The notes: generated by a model not told the origin, from the letters alone. Shown: positions 44,432-56,560, numbered from the stretch's first letter. The stretch: 64,000 bases of DNA from Cordilura impudica (GCA_963682025.1 OY821518.1:17830422-17894421), one strand, 5' to 3'. Program-made: numbers and translations.

Positions 44432-45985
44432 CAAAAACAGCGTAACATGTAAGCGTAATATGTGAGCGTAACATGTGAGTCGTAAGACAATATGTGATTG
44501 TATTGGTGAAAAAATTATGATATTATGATAACCTGTTTGAAAATTAAAAATCAAAAATAAAAAATGAAAAAAAATTAAAAATAAAAATGAAAGATGAAAA
44601 ATGAAAAAAAAAAAATAAAAATGAAAAAAGAAAAATTTAAAACGAAAAATAAAATATGAAGAATGAAAAATAAAAAACTAAAAATTAAAAATAAAAAATG
44701 AAAAATAAAAAATGAAAAATGAAAAATAAAAAATGAAAAATAAAAAATGAAAAATTAAAAATAAAAAAATGAAAAATAAAAAAATTAAAAATAAATTAAA
44801 AATGAAAAATGAAAAATTAAAAACGAAAAATGAAAAATGATAAATGAAAAATGAAAAATGAAAAATGAAAAATGAAAAATGAAAAATAAAAAATGAAAAA
44901 TGATAAATAAAAAATGAAAAATGAAAAATAAAAATTGAAAAATGAAAAATGAAAAACGAAAAATGAAAAATAAAAAATGAAAAATGAAGAATGAAAAATA
45001 AAAATGAAAAATGAAAAAGGAAAAATAAAAATTGGAAAATGAAAAATAAAAAATGAAGAAAAAAATTTAAATTAAAAAATGAAAAATTAAAAATAAAAAA
45101 TAAAAAATTAAGAATAAAAATGAAAAATTAAAAATAAAAAATAAAAAATTATTAATAAAAAATTAAAAAAAAAAAATAAAAAGGAAAAATGAAAAATGAA
45201 AAATAAAAAATAAAAATGAATAATAAAAAATTAAAACTAAAAAAATGAAAAATAAAAAATGCAACATGAAAAATAAGAAATGAAAAATGAAAAACTAAAA
45301 TTAAAAATGAATAATGAAAAATAAAAAATGAAAAATTAAATATAAAAAAGAAAAATAAAAAATGAAAAATAAAAAATGAAAATTGAAAAATAAAAAATGA
45401 AAAACAAAACATGAATAATGAGAAAGGAAAAATAAAAATTGGAAAATGAAAAATAAAAAATGAAGCGCCCCGGTAGGTGAGTAGGTAGCGTGCTCGCCTA
45501 CCATGCGGGGGTCGTGGGTTCGATTCCCACCAGAGGCTTTGGTCTCTCGCTGCAAAAAAAAAAATTAACACACTACTTCCTCTTTCCTCCTTCCTATATC
45601 TATATCTTTCCTGAGATCAACACAATGTACTGCATCTGTGGGGGGCATCCCCTGAGTGTTGATTAATAATAAAAACAAAAAAATTAAAAATGAAAAATTA
45701 AAATTAAAAAATGAAAAATTAAAAATAAAAAATGATAAATAAAAAATTAAAAAAAAAATTTAAAAATGAAAAATGAAAAACGAAAAATGAAAAAGGGAAA
45801 AATTAAAAATAAAAATAAAAAATGAAAAATTAAAATTAACCGGTTGAAATAACAAATAATAATAAATATTTTTATATTAACAGTGATACGCTATCTGTTT
45901 GATTTTAAGAAAGTGCTATAAAAAAATCTTTAATTACTAGATGATCACACATCTCCCCTGCTATCGGTCTCACACTATTTTTTCT
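44432..45985. repeat. Composite repeat with AAAAATG array, copy 3
   Basis: Left flank (44432-44541) has AACATGTGAG units in tandem, GTCGTAAGACAA, TTGTATTGGTGAAAAAATTA and ATAACCTGTTT. The array spans 44542-45835. The right flank spans 45836-45985 (TTAACCGGTTGAAATAA ... CCCCTGCTATCGGTCTCAC), missing the GAGCCCCTGCAG part. A tRNA-derived SINE has inserted into the array at 45465. Confidence 0.8.
45465..45690 (+). mobile_element. tRNA-derived SINE
   Basis: The head resembles a tRNA: A-box-like TAGGTGAGTAGG, an anticodon arm with a 5-bp stem and loop CTACCAT, and a B box GGTTCGATTCCC (45517-45528) with a TGGG/CCCA arm. These are internal RNA polymerase III promoter elements. The acceptor ends do not pair, so it is not a working tRNA gene. 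An unrelated body follows (45546-45665, TTCCTCTTTCCTCC, AACACAATGTACTGC, TGTGGGGGGCATCCCC) and an A-rich tail. It interrupts the AAAAATG array, so it inserted after the array existed. Confidence 0.7.
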
Positions 45986-45989
45986 TACT

Positions 45990-47930
45990 TTACGAGTTTT
46001 ATCGTACTGATTTCCTCATTTTAATGCACTTTCCTTAGTTAGTTTAGTTGCTCGAAAATAGTTTTAGTTTAGTTTAGGTGTTACACTTTAAACTTATTCA
46101 AGAAATATTTGAAAATCATCTCTGTGTAAATTCTGTATTTTGAAACGTATAATCTTTTTTTACCAGGAACTGATCTGAATTTATTAAAGATTTTAATTAA
46201 GTAATTTGTGCTAACAATATACACAAATCATAAAAAATGTAATGCGTACTCATGGCAAACGGTATAGGTGAACGCGCATATATCACTAACAAATTTTGAG
46301 AAAAGTATTATTAAAAAAGCAGGAAATATGAGAGCTGAATTTAAAAAAATACGTTTTTATCACATTTTCTTTATACAAAATACTTTGCTGCTTTCGAAAC
46401 TACTATTATTTCTACTTTGATACACTAGAGTGATCTTTTTTTCATTACTTTGTTTGTTCTCGAACAAATTTTTCACTAAATTCATGTTTAGTAATATATA
46501 TACAAGCACTTTTTTTATAAAAACCCTTAATGTATTTCAAATATGGCTGTCTCTAATTTTATTACCCCAACTGTATATTTTTAAACTAAGTACATTGAGT
46601 GTTTTGTTGCCAAAATAATTACGTGCTATAATTGAATGACAACCACTAAATGCATAATTCAATTAAATTTTTTAACTCCTAAACAAATTTTAAATTAAGA
46701 GCCAGCCCATTCTAGCTCTAAATATCCATAATAATAGCAACAAATTTAAAAACTTGTGGAAGTGTGTTTTAAAGTGTGGGTGTATTCGTGTGTGTATGTG
46801 TGTGTGTGTGATTGACTACAAAATCATAAACAAAATGCAAACAATACAGGTTTATGTTAATGAATTTGCTTAGAGTGGCTGCTTGTAATAAAAACAAAAG
46901 TTTTTTTTTTTTGTATTGTTTCATTTCAGTACTTATTATGAAAGTGAGTTTAAATATTTAAGTAGTTTAAAGTGGAAAGTTAAGTAATTATAGGAGCTTT
47001 AGAGTTTTGTTAATAATAATAAGCAGTGTTATAACAACGAAAGAGTGACTTTTCAAATGAATTGGATGACCTCCATATTATATTGTTATTTTTTTTAAAT
47101 GTCGCTTAATAATTCACAAATAGTAAGACATTTCTCGAAGTGACGTCATATACCAATTAATTGTTTTCCATTGTAGCAAGGAAAAAGGTAGTTTTTCTAG
47201 AAAAACATATGAACTTTGAGGTATAGTAATTTCTTACTCATAAGCCCTCGATATACCTTTATATCAGTGGTGCTCAAAAATAAAAATGTGTTGGTGAGAA
47301 AATGAGAATTGCACTGCAAGAAATGTTCAATGGTTTAATAGCAGTATTAATCTCTGTATGAATTTTTTTTATTGAGCATTTGAAACTCTTAATGTTTTGT
47401 GTAAGACTATTTTAAAGAAATAAAAATTAAATAAATATTAAATTTGTGAATGGAAAAAAAATTTCTCCAATGTTGAATACGCATTCAAAGTGGAAAAAAA
47501 CATATGCCAAAACATTATTTTATTTTGTCAAAAGGCAAAACTTATTAGCACTATAATTGGTGCTAAGACTGATTTTGGACAATTGTTCGTTTTCAAGATA
47601 ATTGTAAAAAACCAAGACACTCGCATGCGACAAAAACGGAAGTCACTTTCAGGGCGAACAGTTCAAACACTTATTTCAGCGTAACTTTAATGAATACTTT
47701 AGTGCGACTAATTTTTTAAAATGTTATGCATTGATGCATCGTAACGTTATTTAATTGATTAAAAAGTATTTAGTAGTTTACGTTTTATTTAATTTTAATC
47801 ACTGTCGCACGCTACATGTTCAAAACAAAAGTTTTTCACTTGTTCGACTTTGCATTTGAATATTTCAAAACTTGTTATTAATACATGTAAAATTTGTTTA
47901 CATTAGCTAAATTTGATAGATTCCCTATAA
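45990..47930. other. AT-rich DNA, no gene seen
   Basis: No recognisable gene. A (TG)n tract lies at 46789-46811. A sequence resembling a hAT end (CAGTGGTGCTCAAAA, 47264-47278) has no partner that I could find. Confidence 0.45.
46789..46811. repeat. (TG)n microsatellite
   Basis: TG repeat with one TA interruption. Confidence 0.85.
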
Positions 47931-47934
47931 TGGT

Positions 47935-48320
47935 CTAAAAATTATCCCTATGGGACAACTCTTAGTCATAGGCCCCATGTAGAGCTGCTCCCCGATCTTC
48001 ACTTCAATCTATCAAAATACAAAAATATTGCACTGATTCTTCTCAAATTTTGTTTGTATATATTTTTGCAAAATACAAGAGACTTTACCAAACACGGTCA
48101 GGATCGGTCCAATTTTGGGCCTCGTCCCCATAAAGATATAGCATCCGATATCAACTTTTTCATATCTGCAGCCAAAAAAATTAATAGAAATCTTTCTCAG
48201 CTTTGTTTTACGCTTATTTTCTATATCCAGTTAGTTAGGCCTGAGAGATAGGGTCCCTAAACGCATAGTATAGGGTATCGTAGAGTCGGTCTAGACCGAC
48301 TATAATTTTCTAACTTGTCA
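47935..48320 (+). repeat. Palindrome-ended dispersed repeat, forward, 5' truncated
   Basis: 3' half of the family: GGGACAACTCTTAGTCATAGG, CCCCGATCTTCACTTCAATC, AACACGGTCAGGATCGGTCC, CCTGAGAGATAGGGTCCC, GGTATCGTAGAGTCGGTCTA and the terminal palindrome GTCGGTCTAGACCGAC, then AATTTTCTAACTTG. Closely similar to 51590-51955. Confidence 0.75.
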
Positions 48321-48339
48321 TAGAAGGCACCATCACGGA

Positions 48340-49265
48340 AACCGCATAATCAATTCTATCATACAAAAATTTAAGTATTTCATCAGAATCATTGCAATAG
48401 AAAATTGTTGACTAGTCAACAGATGCAAAAAAATCATTTAATGCTGGATAATTAACCCTTGAGAAATTGTAAGATTTGGTGCCTCTTTTTCGAAAACGTA
48501 AAATTCACTGTGATGCACAGTGTTCCCAGATATGGGGTTTAAACATAAATTACAAGATGTTCTTAATATATTTGATACAAAAAACAAATCAAGAATTCTT
48601 CCAATATCATTTTTAAAGTAGTTAATTCGATTGAAATCGTGAGAAAAGAAAAAACTAATTACATTGTCATCAATATCATTTTTCATAATAAATGGCAAAA
48701 GAGTATTATATTCAGATATCCAAGGTAAATTTTTAAGATTTAAAATCTCTTTAGATTAAAATCTCCCAAAACTGTAGCTTCTTGGTTATTTGAACATAAA
48801 TTTACAACATAATTAATATTATATAAATGTCTTTTGATAAATATCACTAGTACTTGAAGGAGCTATATACGATACAATACAAAATATTGATTTAGCAAAA
48901 GCATTAGAAATTGCAACTTCAACACATAGTTGCTCAATATCGCCAATATAATGTAAAGACACCAAACGGCTTTAAATGTTACCTCTTACTGCCCACAGCA
49001 CACCGCCACCCTTTTTAGGTCTATCAGGCAATAAACATCTATCACAACGGTAGACTTTATAAAAATCATCAAAGAATTCAGCACTTTTTATTTCCCTTGA
49101 TAACCAAGTTTCAGTTATGGCAATTATGTCATATTCACTTAACGAAGAAGCAAGACAACATTAAGTAGCTTTACTTCTAATACCACTTGCATTTTGATAA
49201 TATAATGAATAGTTGCAATTTCTATTATTTGATTTCCAATTTGACTGGGGTAACTGAATATTATT
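48340..49265 (-). pseudogene. jockey-type LINE endonuclease domain remnant
   Basis: Minus-strand remains of the apurinic-type endonuclease of a jockey-clade LINE, which nicks DNA to start reverse transcription. Blocks read from 49230 downward: Y-D-I-I-A-I-T-E-T-W-L-S (the catalytic E-T-W-L block), Y-R-C-D-R-C-L-L-P-D-R-P-K-K-G-G-G-V-L, E-Q-L-C-V-E-V-A-I-S, I-V-S-Y-I-A-P-S-S-T, a decayed L-G-D-F-N block near 48760, then an open 86-codon frame (48438-48698) with I-N-Y-F-K-N-D-I-G-R-I-L-D-L-F-F-V. Several stops and shifts. It may belong to the same family as the C-terminal fragment at 34935-35565. Confidence 0.75.
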
Positions 49266-51160
49266 TATGACATATTTGACAGCTCTGCCGGTTTTTTTTT
49301 TTTTTTTTTTTTGGAAAAAACACAAAAGGGCGAATTTTTATATTTTATATTTTTATTCCTCAAAGACCATGACAATCATTTTATTGTTATTGTATAGCAA
49401 AAGTTTCCATTATTTCGTCAACAGCATAAAAATTAATACTTTTAAGTTTTGTTAATTTTTTCTAAAGTTATGTAAATATTTCTTCTTTATTAAATAAATG
49501 AAACATAAAAATATTTTAATTAATATAAGAGACCAAGTCATCAAAAATAAATATTGCTAAAAGTTTCCATCGTATTGTCACTCAGACTATATTTCTTATT
49601 ATTTTTAAATATTATTATGGCTTAAATAATTAATATAATAATTACGCTAACAACGTAGTGCGTATACTGCTAGTTAAAATCTATAATATATATTTTATAT
49701 ATTTGAACATACAAATTTATCTTAATGTTGGAAGCAAGTTTTCGTTTAACTTATATTTCTTTTCTCTTATATTAAACGTTCTTTTCTTAAAATATGAACA
49801 CTAAAATTGATGCTAATGATAAAAGTTTGTATAATGTGTATCGTTAAAAGTTTAAAAAATCTCTGGTGATTATATCCATAATAAATATTTTTAATTGTTA
49901 ACACATAATATCAAATTATTTTAAATGATAAACTTTGTAAAGTAAAAATATCTAAAATGAGTAAACGTATGCAAAAAACTGTACATAAAAAACACTGTTC
50001 AACAAAATTTATCTTTTGTGAAAGTTGAAAAAAAAAATTAGAAAATAAATTACATTTTTTAAATTGTAATTTCGCCAATAAATCACTACGGGTCCAAAAA
50101 GCATGATTGAAAGGAAAGAGAGTATTTTTTTCATATAAATAAAGCATGCGTATTAGTTATTTATTATCGTTTTTAGAATATTATGAATATTTAATTATTT
50201 ATTGTTGTCGTCTTGTGTAATTCTTATATACTCCCACAAATACCCACATAAGTACAGCCTTAATACATAGTTTAGTATAGCAGCACACAATTTCCAGAAG
50301 TATTAGCGATATGTACTTGATCTATGTCTTCTTTCTCACTCCTGTGTTAGATGGCAAGTATGAGTCTGTATGTATAAAGTTTCAAGGTATGTGTGTTTAG
50401 AAGGTACATATTAAAAGTTATCATATGTTACATAATGTTCGAGGGATTACGTGACACATTTTTATCATTTGATGACATTTTCTTTTTGCCCCATTTCTTT
50501 TCTGTTCTATCTACGTAAAACATTTGCAGCCTCAAAATGAGACTAAATACTTTTATAGAAATATGTAACGGAATCTCATAGTGAACCGGCAGATGTTTGT
50601 ATGGATTTTTTTTTTTCATTTTCGTTTAACGTAAAATAATAAATACCTTCATATTAAAATGTTGTATATACGTAAGTATAGGGAAGGTGTACAGATATGT
50701 ATGTGTGGTTACTAGAATGTATATTTTCATTTTTAGTATTATAATGGTATAAGAAACAAGCTAGAGGTTGGATAATGCTGTAGTATCCATATTTATCTAT
50801 TTAAAATAGGTACTTTGTTTAAGCACTATGGGCTGGAAATTGTATTGTGTTTGTTAATTGTAATCGATTAAAATTAGGGATATGTTTAGAAAACACACCC
50901 TTTCAGTTTTGCACAGCTTTGTGTATGATACCAATTTGGCTGTATCAAAGAAATTTTCTATTAAATGTTAAGAATATAAATGAAATTGAAATCGGTTTTT
51001 ACAGATTGCAATAAAACCAAAATAAGCAATTAAAAGAATACTAATAATATTTGTTTATAACAAATTTAAAACGAAATGTTTGTAGCTCAATCTGCAAATT
51101 TCGAGTGAAAATTAATATCAAACTACGAATTGAACAAAACACGTTTGTTTACAATTGCTA
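49266..51160. other. AT-rich DNA, no gene seen
   Basis: A poly-T run at 49290-49311 adjoins the LINE remnant. The rest is AT-rich with short, unrecognised open frames. Confidence 0.45.
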
Positions 51161-51164
51161 ATTA

Positions 51165-51955
51165 TACCCTATACCACTATGTGGTTTGGTTATAATGACT
51201 TTGTGCTGCTGTTTGTAACAACCAAAAATAGTTGACCTACACCCTTCTTTAATTATACCGATCGAATCAGAATCACTGTCTGATTCGATTTAACGATGTC
51301 CGTCCGTCCGTCTGTGTGTCCATGTAAAGCTTGTAATCAAACTGCAGGTCGCAAATAGGAATATATTTTGATGAAATTTGGTATTTGATCTTTTATCGGC
51401 CATGGGATAAACGTTATTGAAATTGGTGAGAATCGGTCCATGTTTAGACCCAGCCCCCATACAAATGACCCCTATGAAATCAACATATATTGCCATAAGA
51501 TCCAAATTATCATACAAATCTTAGTCAAATTGGGTTTGTATGTATATATTACATCCATTAATCAGTAGTCCAAAAATGATCCCTACTGGACAACTCTTCG
51601 TCATAGGCCCCATATAGAGCTGCTTCCCGATCTTCACTTAAATCTATCAAAAAACAAAAATATTGCACTGATTCTTCTCAAATTTTGTTTCTATATATTT
51701 TTGCAAAATACAAGAGACCTTACCAAACATGGTCAGGATCGGTCCATTTTTGGGCCTAGTCCCCGTATAGATATAGTATCCGATATGAACTTTTTCATAT
51801 CTGCAGCCGAAAAAATTAACAAAAATCCCACTCAAATTTGGTTTATGCTTATTTTCTATATACAGTTAGTTGGGCCTGAGAGATAGGGTCTCTAAACGCA
51901 TGGTATAGGGTATCGTATAGTCGGTCTAGACCGACTATAATTTTCTTACTTGTTT
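51165..51955 (+). repeat. Palindrome-ended dispersed repeat, near full length
   Basis: Best copy of the family. 5' end ACCCTATACCACTATGTGG, then TGACTTTGTGCTGCTGTTTG, ACCGATCGAATCAGAATCAC, the GTCCGTCCGTCCGTC block (51298-51312), TTTTGATGAAATTTGGTAT, GGCCCCATATAGAGCTGC, and the 3' end GTCGGTCTAGACCGAC (51920-51935) followed by ATAATTTTCTTACTTG. Length about 790 bp, no coding capacity. The 3'-terminal hairpin plus short tail recalls the layout of Helitron-type ends, but the last bases are CTTG, not CTRR. Confidence 0.75.
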
Positions 51956-52319
51956 TTTTGTTTTTCTATGAAACAATTAGTTGAGTTTGAAGAAAAAGAT
52001 TATGGATAAAAGTTGTCATGAATCATAAATATTTCTGTAGAAAACTATTGTAATGGAATTTATTCAAATTGCTCGTAATTTTTCATTAAGAATTTATAAC
52101 TTTTAGAAATTAAAAATGTTCCTTTTAAGTCGATAATCTTATTAGAAAATTGACATTGCTGATCTACAGAATGACTTAACTAGAGTAGTGCTTTTCTTAG
52201 AACGTTATAGAATTCTTTTTAATACTGATATATATCGGTTTATATATGTTTGTGGTTTATAGGAGACTTCATCAGTGGACCGATTTCCTCAAACTTTTAC
52301 AGTAGGTAACTGACTATCC

Positions 52320-52850
52320 GGAAGGATTTTTGAAGTGGGAGTGACACCTCCCATATAAAGGGCGTGGTACCTCTCATAGCTTCTAATTTTAACAACGACA
52401 GCAAGAGCTCTGGAACTATGTACATGCACATATTAAACAAATTTGAAGAGTTCTGAAAAAATGGGCGTGACCGGACCAATGAGCGTGGCACCCACCATAG
52501 AAAGTAAATGTTTAATGTCATATATCTTGAGTACTGTAATAAACAAAGCCTTTGTATGAATTCATAAGTTATTAACGTGACTAGTCGGACAAAAGTGGGC
52601 GGGATCTAATCTGTAGGCGTGGCATCCCTATACAAAGTAAATATATAATATCATATAACTGGACGACTATAATAGAAAAAGCCTTGGGACTTTTTCTGAA
52701 TTCCTAAGCTATTAATATGAGTAGTTGCCGAAAAATGGTCGGGATCGGAACAATGGGCGTGGCAGCTCCAGTACAAAAATGTGAAGGACTATGAAAGTGA
52801 AAATCCTGAAACTTTCGATAAGTACATTAATTTCCAATGAGACTAGTCGT
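52320..52850. repeat. Dispersed repeat with three about 135-bp units
   Basis: Diverged tandem units start at 52463 (GGGCGTGACCGGACC), 52597 (GGGCGGGATCTAATC) and 52737 (GGTCGGGATCGGAAC). Each continues with GCGTGGCA and AGTAAAT-like blocks. It is in the opposite orientation to the related pair at 1331-1576. More GC-rich than its surroundings; non-coding. Confidence 0.55.
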
Positions 52851-52889
52851 GAATCAAATCAAACATCGAAAATATACAAAAATCCCCAA

Positions 52890-54790
52890 TAAATAAAATC
52901 ACAAAAAAAAATCGTCAAATCCAAAAATCGCCAAAAATCGAATATCCCGAATACCAAAAATCACAAAACACAAAAATTTGTGGAACCGAAAATCGAGAAT
53001 AAAAAAAAATAGTAAATAACAATAATCGCCAAAATCGCAAATCGCCAAAACGAAGATTGCGAATAACAGAAATCGCCAAAATTAAAAATCGAAAGAAACA
53101 AAAATCAAAACCAAAAATCGCTAACAACAAAAGTAGCAAAAATCAAAAATCGCCAAATCAAAAATTTCCAAAACCGAAAATCGCGAGCAACAGAAATTAC
53201 CAAAATCAAAAATCGACTAAATCAAAAATCGCAAATACCAAAAATCGCCAAAATCAGAAGTCACAAAAACAAAAATCGCCAAAAACAAAAATTTCCGGAA
53301 CAGAAAATCGAGAATAAAAAAATCGTAAAGAACAATAATTGCCATAATTGAAAATCGCCAAACCGAAAATTGCGAATAACAGAGATCGCCAAATCAAAAA
53401 TTGGTTTAGCCGAAAATCGAAAATGACAAAAATCGCAAAAAACAAAAATCGTCCAAATCTAAAAATGGCAAAATTTATAATCGCGAATTATAAAAATCGC
53501 CAGAAGTTCAAAAATACCAAACATCAAAAATCGCAAAAAACAGATATCGCCAATAAATAAAATCACAAAAAAAAATTGTCAAAACCAAAAATCGCGAAAA
53601 ATAAAATATCGCGAATAACAAAAATCGCCAAAAACAAAAATTTGTGGAACAAAAAATAGATAATAAAAAAAAATCGTAGAGAACAATAATCGCCAAAATC
53701 GAAAATCGCCAAAACTAAAATTGCAAATAGCTGAAATCCCAAAATCAAAAATCGAAAAAACAAAAATCAACACGGAAAATCGCTAACAACAAAAATAGCA
53801 AAAATCAAAATTCGCAAAATCAAAGATCTCCAAAACCGAAAATCGCGAATAACAAAAATTACAAATATCTAAAATCGACAAAATCAAAAATCGCCAAAAT
53901 CAGAAGTCACAAAAATAAAAACCATCAAAGCTAAAAATCGGAAAAACCGAAAAATCCCAAATAACAAAAATCGCCAAAACCTAAAATTGCTCGAACCTAA
54001 TAACAGAAATCGCAAAAAACAAAAAACGTCGAAACTTAAAAATGTCAAAAAATTTAAAAGCGCGAATAATAAAGATCGCCAAAAGTTAAAAATACCAAAA
54101 ATTAAAAATCGCAAAAATCAGATATCGCTAAAATCAAATAACATAAAAAAACAAATATCGTCAAGATAGAAATCGCCAAATTCTAAAATCGCGAATAACG
54201 AAAATCGTCAAAAACAAAAATTGCATGAACCGAAATTTGAGAATAACAAAAATTAAAAAAAAAAAAATCGCCAAATTCGAAAATTGCGAACAATAGAATT
54301 CGGCAAAATCAAAAATCGCCAAAAATCAAAAAACAACAAAAAACAGCAAAAAACAGAAATCGCCAAAATCAAAAATTGAAAAAATAAAAAATCGCCAAAC
54401 CGAAAGTTGAAAATATTTTAAAATAAAAGCTGCCGGAACCGAAAATCGAGAATAACAAAAATCGCCACAATCAGAAATCGGCAAAACCGAAAAATGCGAA
54501 AAACAGAAATCGCCAAAATCAAAACTCGCAAGAAACAAAAATCGCTGAATCCAAAAATCGCCAAAATCAAAGTCACAAAAAACACAAAAAACAATAATCG
54601 CCAATTTAAAAAATCGCCAAAATCAGAAATCGCCAAAACCGAAAAATGCGAAAAACAAAAATCGCCAAAATCAAAACTCGAAAAAAAAAAATCGCTGAAT
54701 CCAAAAATCGCCAAAATCAAAGCCACAAAAAACACAAAAAACAATAATCGCCAATTTAAAAAATCGCCAAAGTCTTAAGTCGCAAAAACA
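52890..54790. repeat. AAAATCGCC satellite with higher-order structure
   Basis: 1.9 kb built from 12- to 15-base units of the type AAAATCGCCAAAATC with CGCGAATAAC and CGAGAATAA variants. Larger blocks repeat: GTGGAAC...GAGAATAAAA blocks at about 52981, 53296, 53645 and 54433, and a block of about 130 bp at 54490-54622 repeated at 54641-54770. Minus-strand frames (F-G-D-F, F-L-A-I) are artefacts of the unit. Confidence 0.85.
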
Positions 54791-56050
54791 AAAATGGATA
54801 AAATCAAATTTATCCATTTGGCCAGTTTTTGATTTCGTTAAGATAAGTAAATAAATAAATAAATAAATATATAAATACTATCTGCGTAATTTTTTTTTAT
54901 CTGCACAATAAAAAATAGTTTAATTCTGGCTGACAATCTTGTGTCCAATTGGATCATTTAATTGTTAAAACTCAGGTTTTCTATTATCAATATGTACTCA
55001 AATATTTTTTGAAAAAGACTTGGAGGTTTAATGTAAATTTTTTGTGGATCAAACATACGATCATCTTTAAACTTGAACTATTATTGTGGACAATTTAAGG
55101 AAAATTTTTTTTTGTTCAATATTAAAGTTAAGATATTAAGACATATGGGCAGAAAGGGTTAAATTTTTTACAGCGTCACAAATTTATATATAATTTTGCA
55201 TTGCCATACCAAACAAACTGACTTTAATCTTGGCGACTTCTAAGCAGAACATTTTCTAACATATTGGATCTTATAATTTGTGTTTTAGCATTGAACTTAT
55301 TAAACTTCCCACGCTATGAAATCGCGCTAATTATATTTTTTTAAACTCTCTACCCATTGTACTTAGTGTACATCTTTACTTTATGTCATACAACAACATA
55401 AGCATTTCCATAAAAAATGAACGTTTTTCCGTTTAGTGTTAAATTATAGCACAAGACCGACAATTTTCTCATATGCTCTAATATGTTTTCTTTAGCGCGA
55501 TGTCTTCTATTACAAAATCATATTTAAATTCTTAACATTATAAATTTCTTTTCAATTTTTTTCAATTTTTTTCAATTTTTTATTTATTCTTTTTTTTTTG
55601 TTGTAATTTTCTTGAATATCTTCCTTTTATTATGTTTAGTATGATGAGTTTCTTTTGAGGTTGTTCCATCTTCTTCAACAATTATGTTGACATATATATT
55701 TTTTTTTAACGGATTTTGTTTTTCTTTGTATCACAAACCTTAAGGCATTTTCCGTTTGTGGTATCTTCTAATACACAATCTACCTTGGGGAAATTGACAA
55801 AAAAAAAAAAGGAAAGAAGCGAGCATTTTAATGGAAACTACATGTATTTGAAAAATATGTTCTGAGATTTTGTTAAAGTGTATTTATAGCAGTTATACTT
55901 AAATATTAATATATGTATTCATTGGGGAGAAATACAGGGATTCTATTTTAAGTTCTTTTGTTACAAAAATTTTGATTGATTTTTGAGCTTATATTTAAAA
56001 TATAAAATTTAATCTCTCTAATAAGCTTTGAAATAATGAGCTAATTAATT
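54791..56050. other. AT-rich DNA, no gene seen
   Basis: An (AAAT)n tract lies at 54847-54870 and CAATTTTTTT repeats at 55550-55590. Nothing coding recognised. Confidence 0.45.
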
Positions 56051-56052
56051 AC

Positions 56053-56560
56053 TTAGTTATTAATTTTTATCTGGTGGAATTTTGTTATATAATTTCTGTT
56101 AGAAGAGAAGCTATCTCTTTGCGATCTAAGGTAAATGTGACAGCAAACGAAAGCAGCACTAGATGGAGTAGGTACTTTCGAAGGGACGGACAATACAAAC
56201 AAACTTCTAGTAAGACCAGTCTTGATTGAAAATACATAGAGCAAGGTTTGAACAAAATCAATGTCTTGTAATCTTGATTTAGAAAAAAATGTCCTAAGCA
56301 AAAAAAAAAAAACAAAAGTAAACCTATTAGAAAAATCGCATTTTGTTCTTACCAAACTAAGTTGGTTACCGCAAATTCTCAAACTCGCTTTTCGATTGTC
56401 ACTTACGAATTGATTATGGAAGTCGATTGAGGCAACCGAATCATGATGGAATCCAGTTTCATTAACCAAATCTAAGTTTTCTTTATATCTTAACAGTTCG
56501 GTGAATTCTATTTTCTTATCTTTTAATAAATGGACACAAAATAATAATGACTATGCAGAA
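56053..56560 (-). CDS. Unrecognised open frame, possible exon or element remnant
   Basis: A minus-strand frame stays open from a stop near 56555 down to 56053. Its first part, about 56520-56370, has balanced, protein-like composition (E-F-T-E-L-L-R-Y-K-E-N, N-E-T-G-F-H-H-D-S, F-V-S-D-N-R-K-A-S-L-R). The middle crosses a poly-T run, where confidence falls. The last part reads S-V-P-S-K-V-P-T-P-S-S. Possible splice signals are present (GTAAGT at about 56407 and a pyrimidine-rich TTTGCTTAG near 56297), but joining them does not keep the frame. I do not recognise a family. It could be a mobile-element remnant or a chance frame. Confidence 0.25.

Noticed and set aside
45465..45540. Functional tRNA gene
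   Set aside because: The acceptor arms do not pair, the implied anticodon ACC is unusual, and a non-tRNA body with an A-rich tail follows, so a SINE fits better.
42102..45571. Minus-strand frames rich in F, I, H and S resembling membrane proteins
   Set aside because: They come from AAAAATG/AAAAATA arrays read on the minus strand and have no family features.
47264..47278. hAT-like terminal sequence CAGTGGTGCTCAAAA
   Set aside because: No inverted partner and no 8-bp duplication found nearby.
52915..54778. Frames with repeated F-G-D-F or K-N-R-Q-N-Q-K motifs
   Set aside because: Artefacts of the AAAATCGCC satellite unit.
56297..56412. Short intron on the minus strand (GTAAGT...TTGCTTAG)
   Set aside because: Neither downstream frame stays open in the phase required; kept only as a note on the unrecognised frame.
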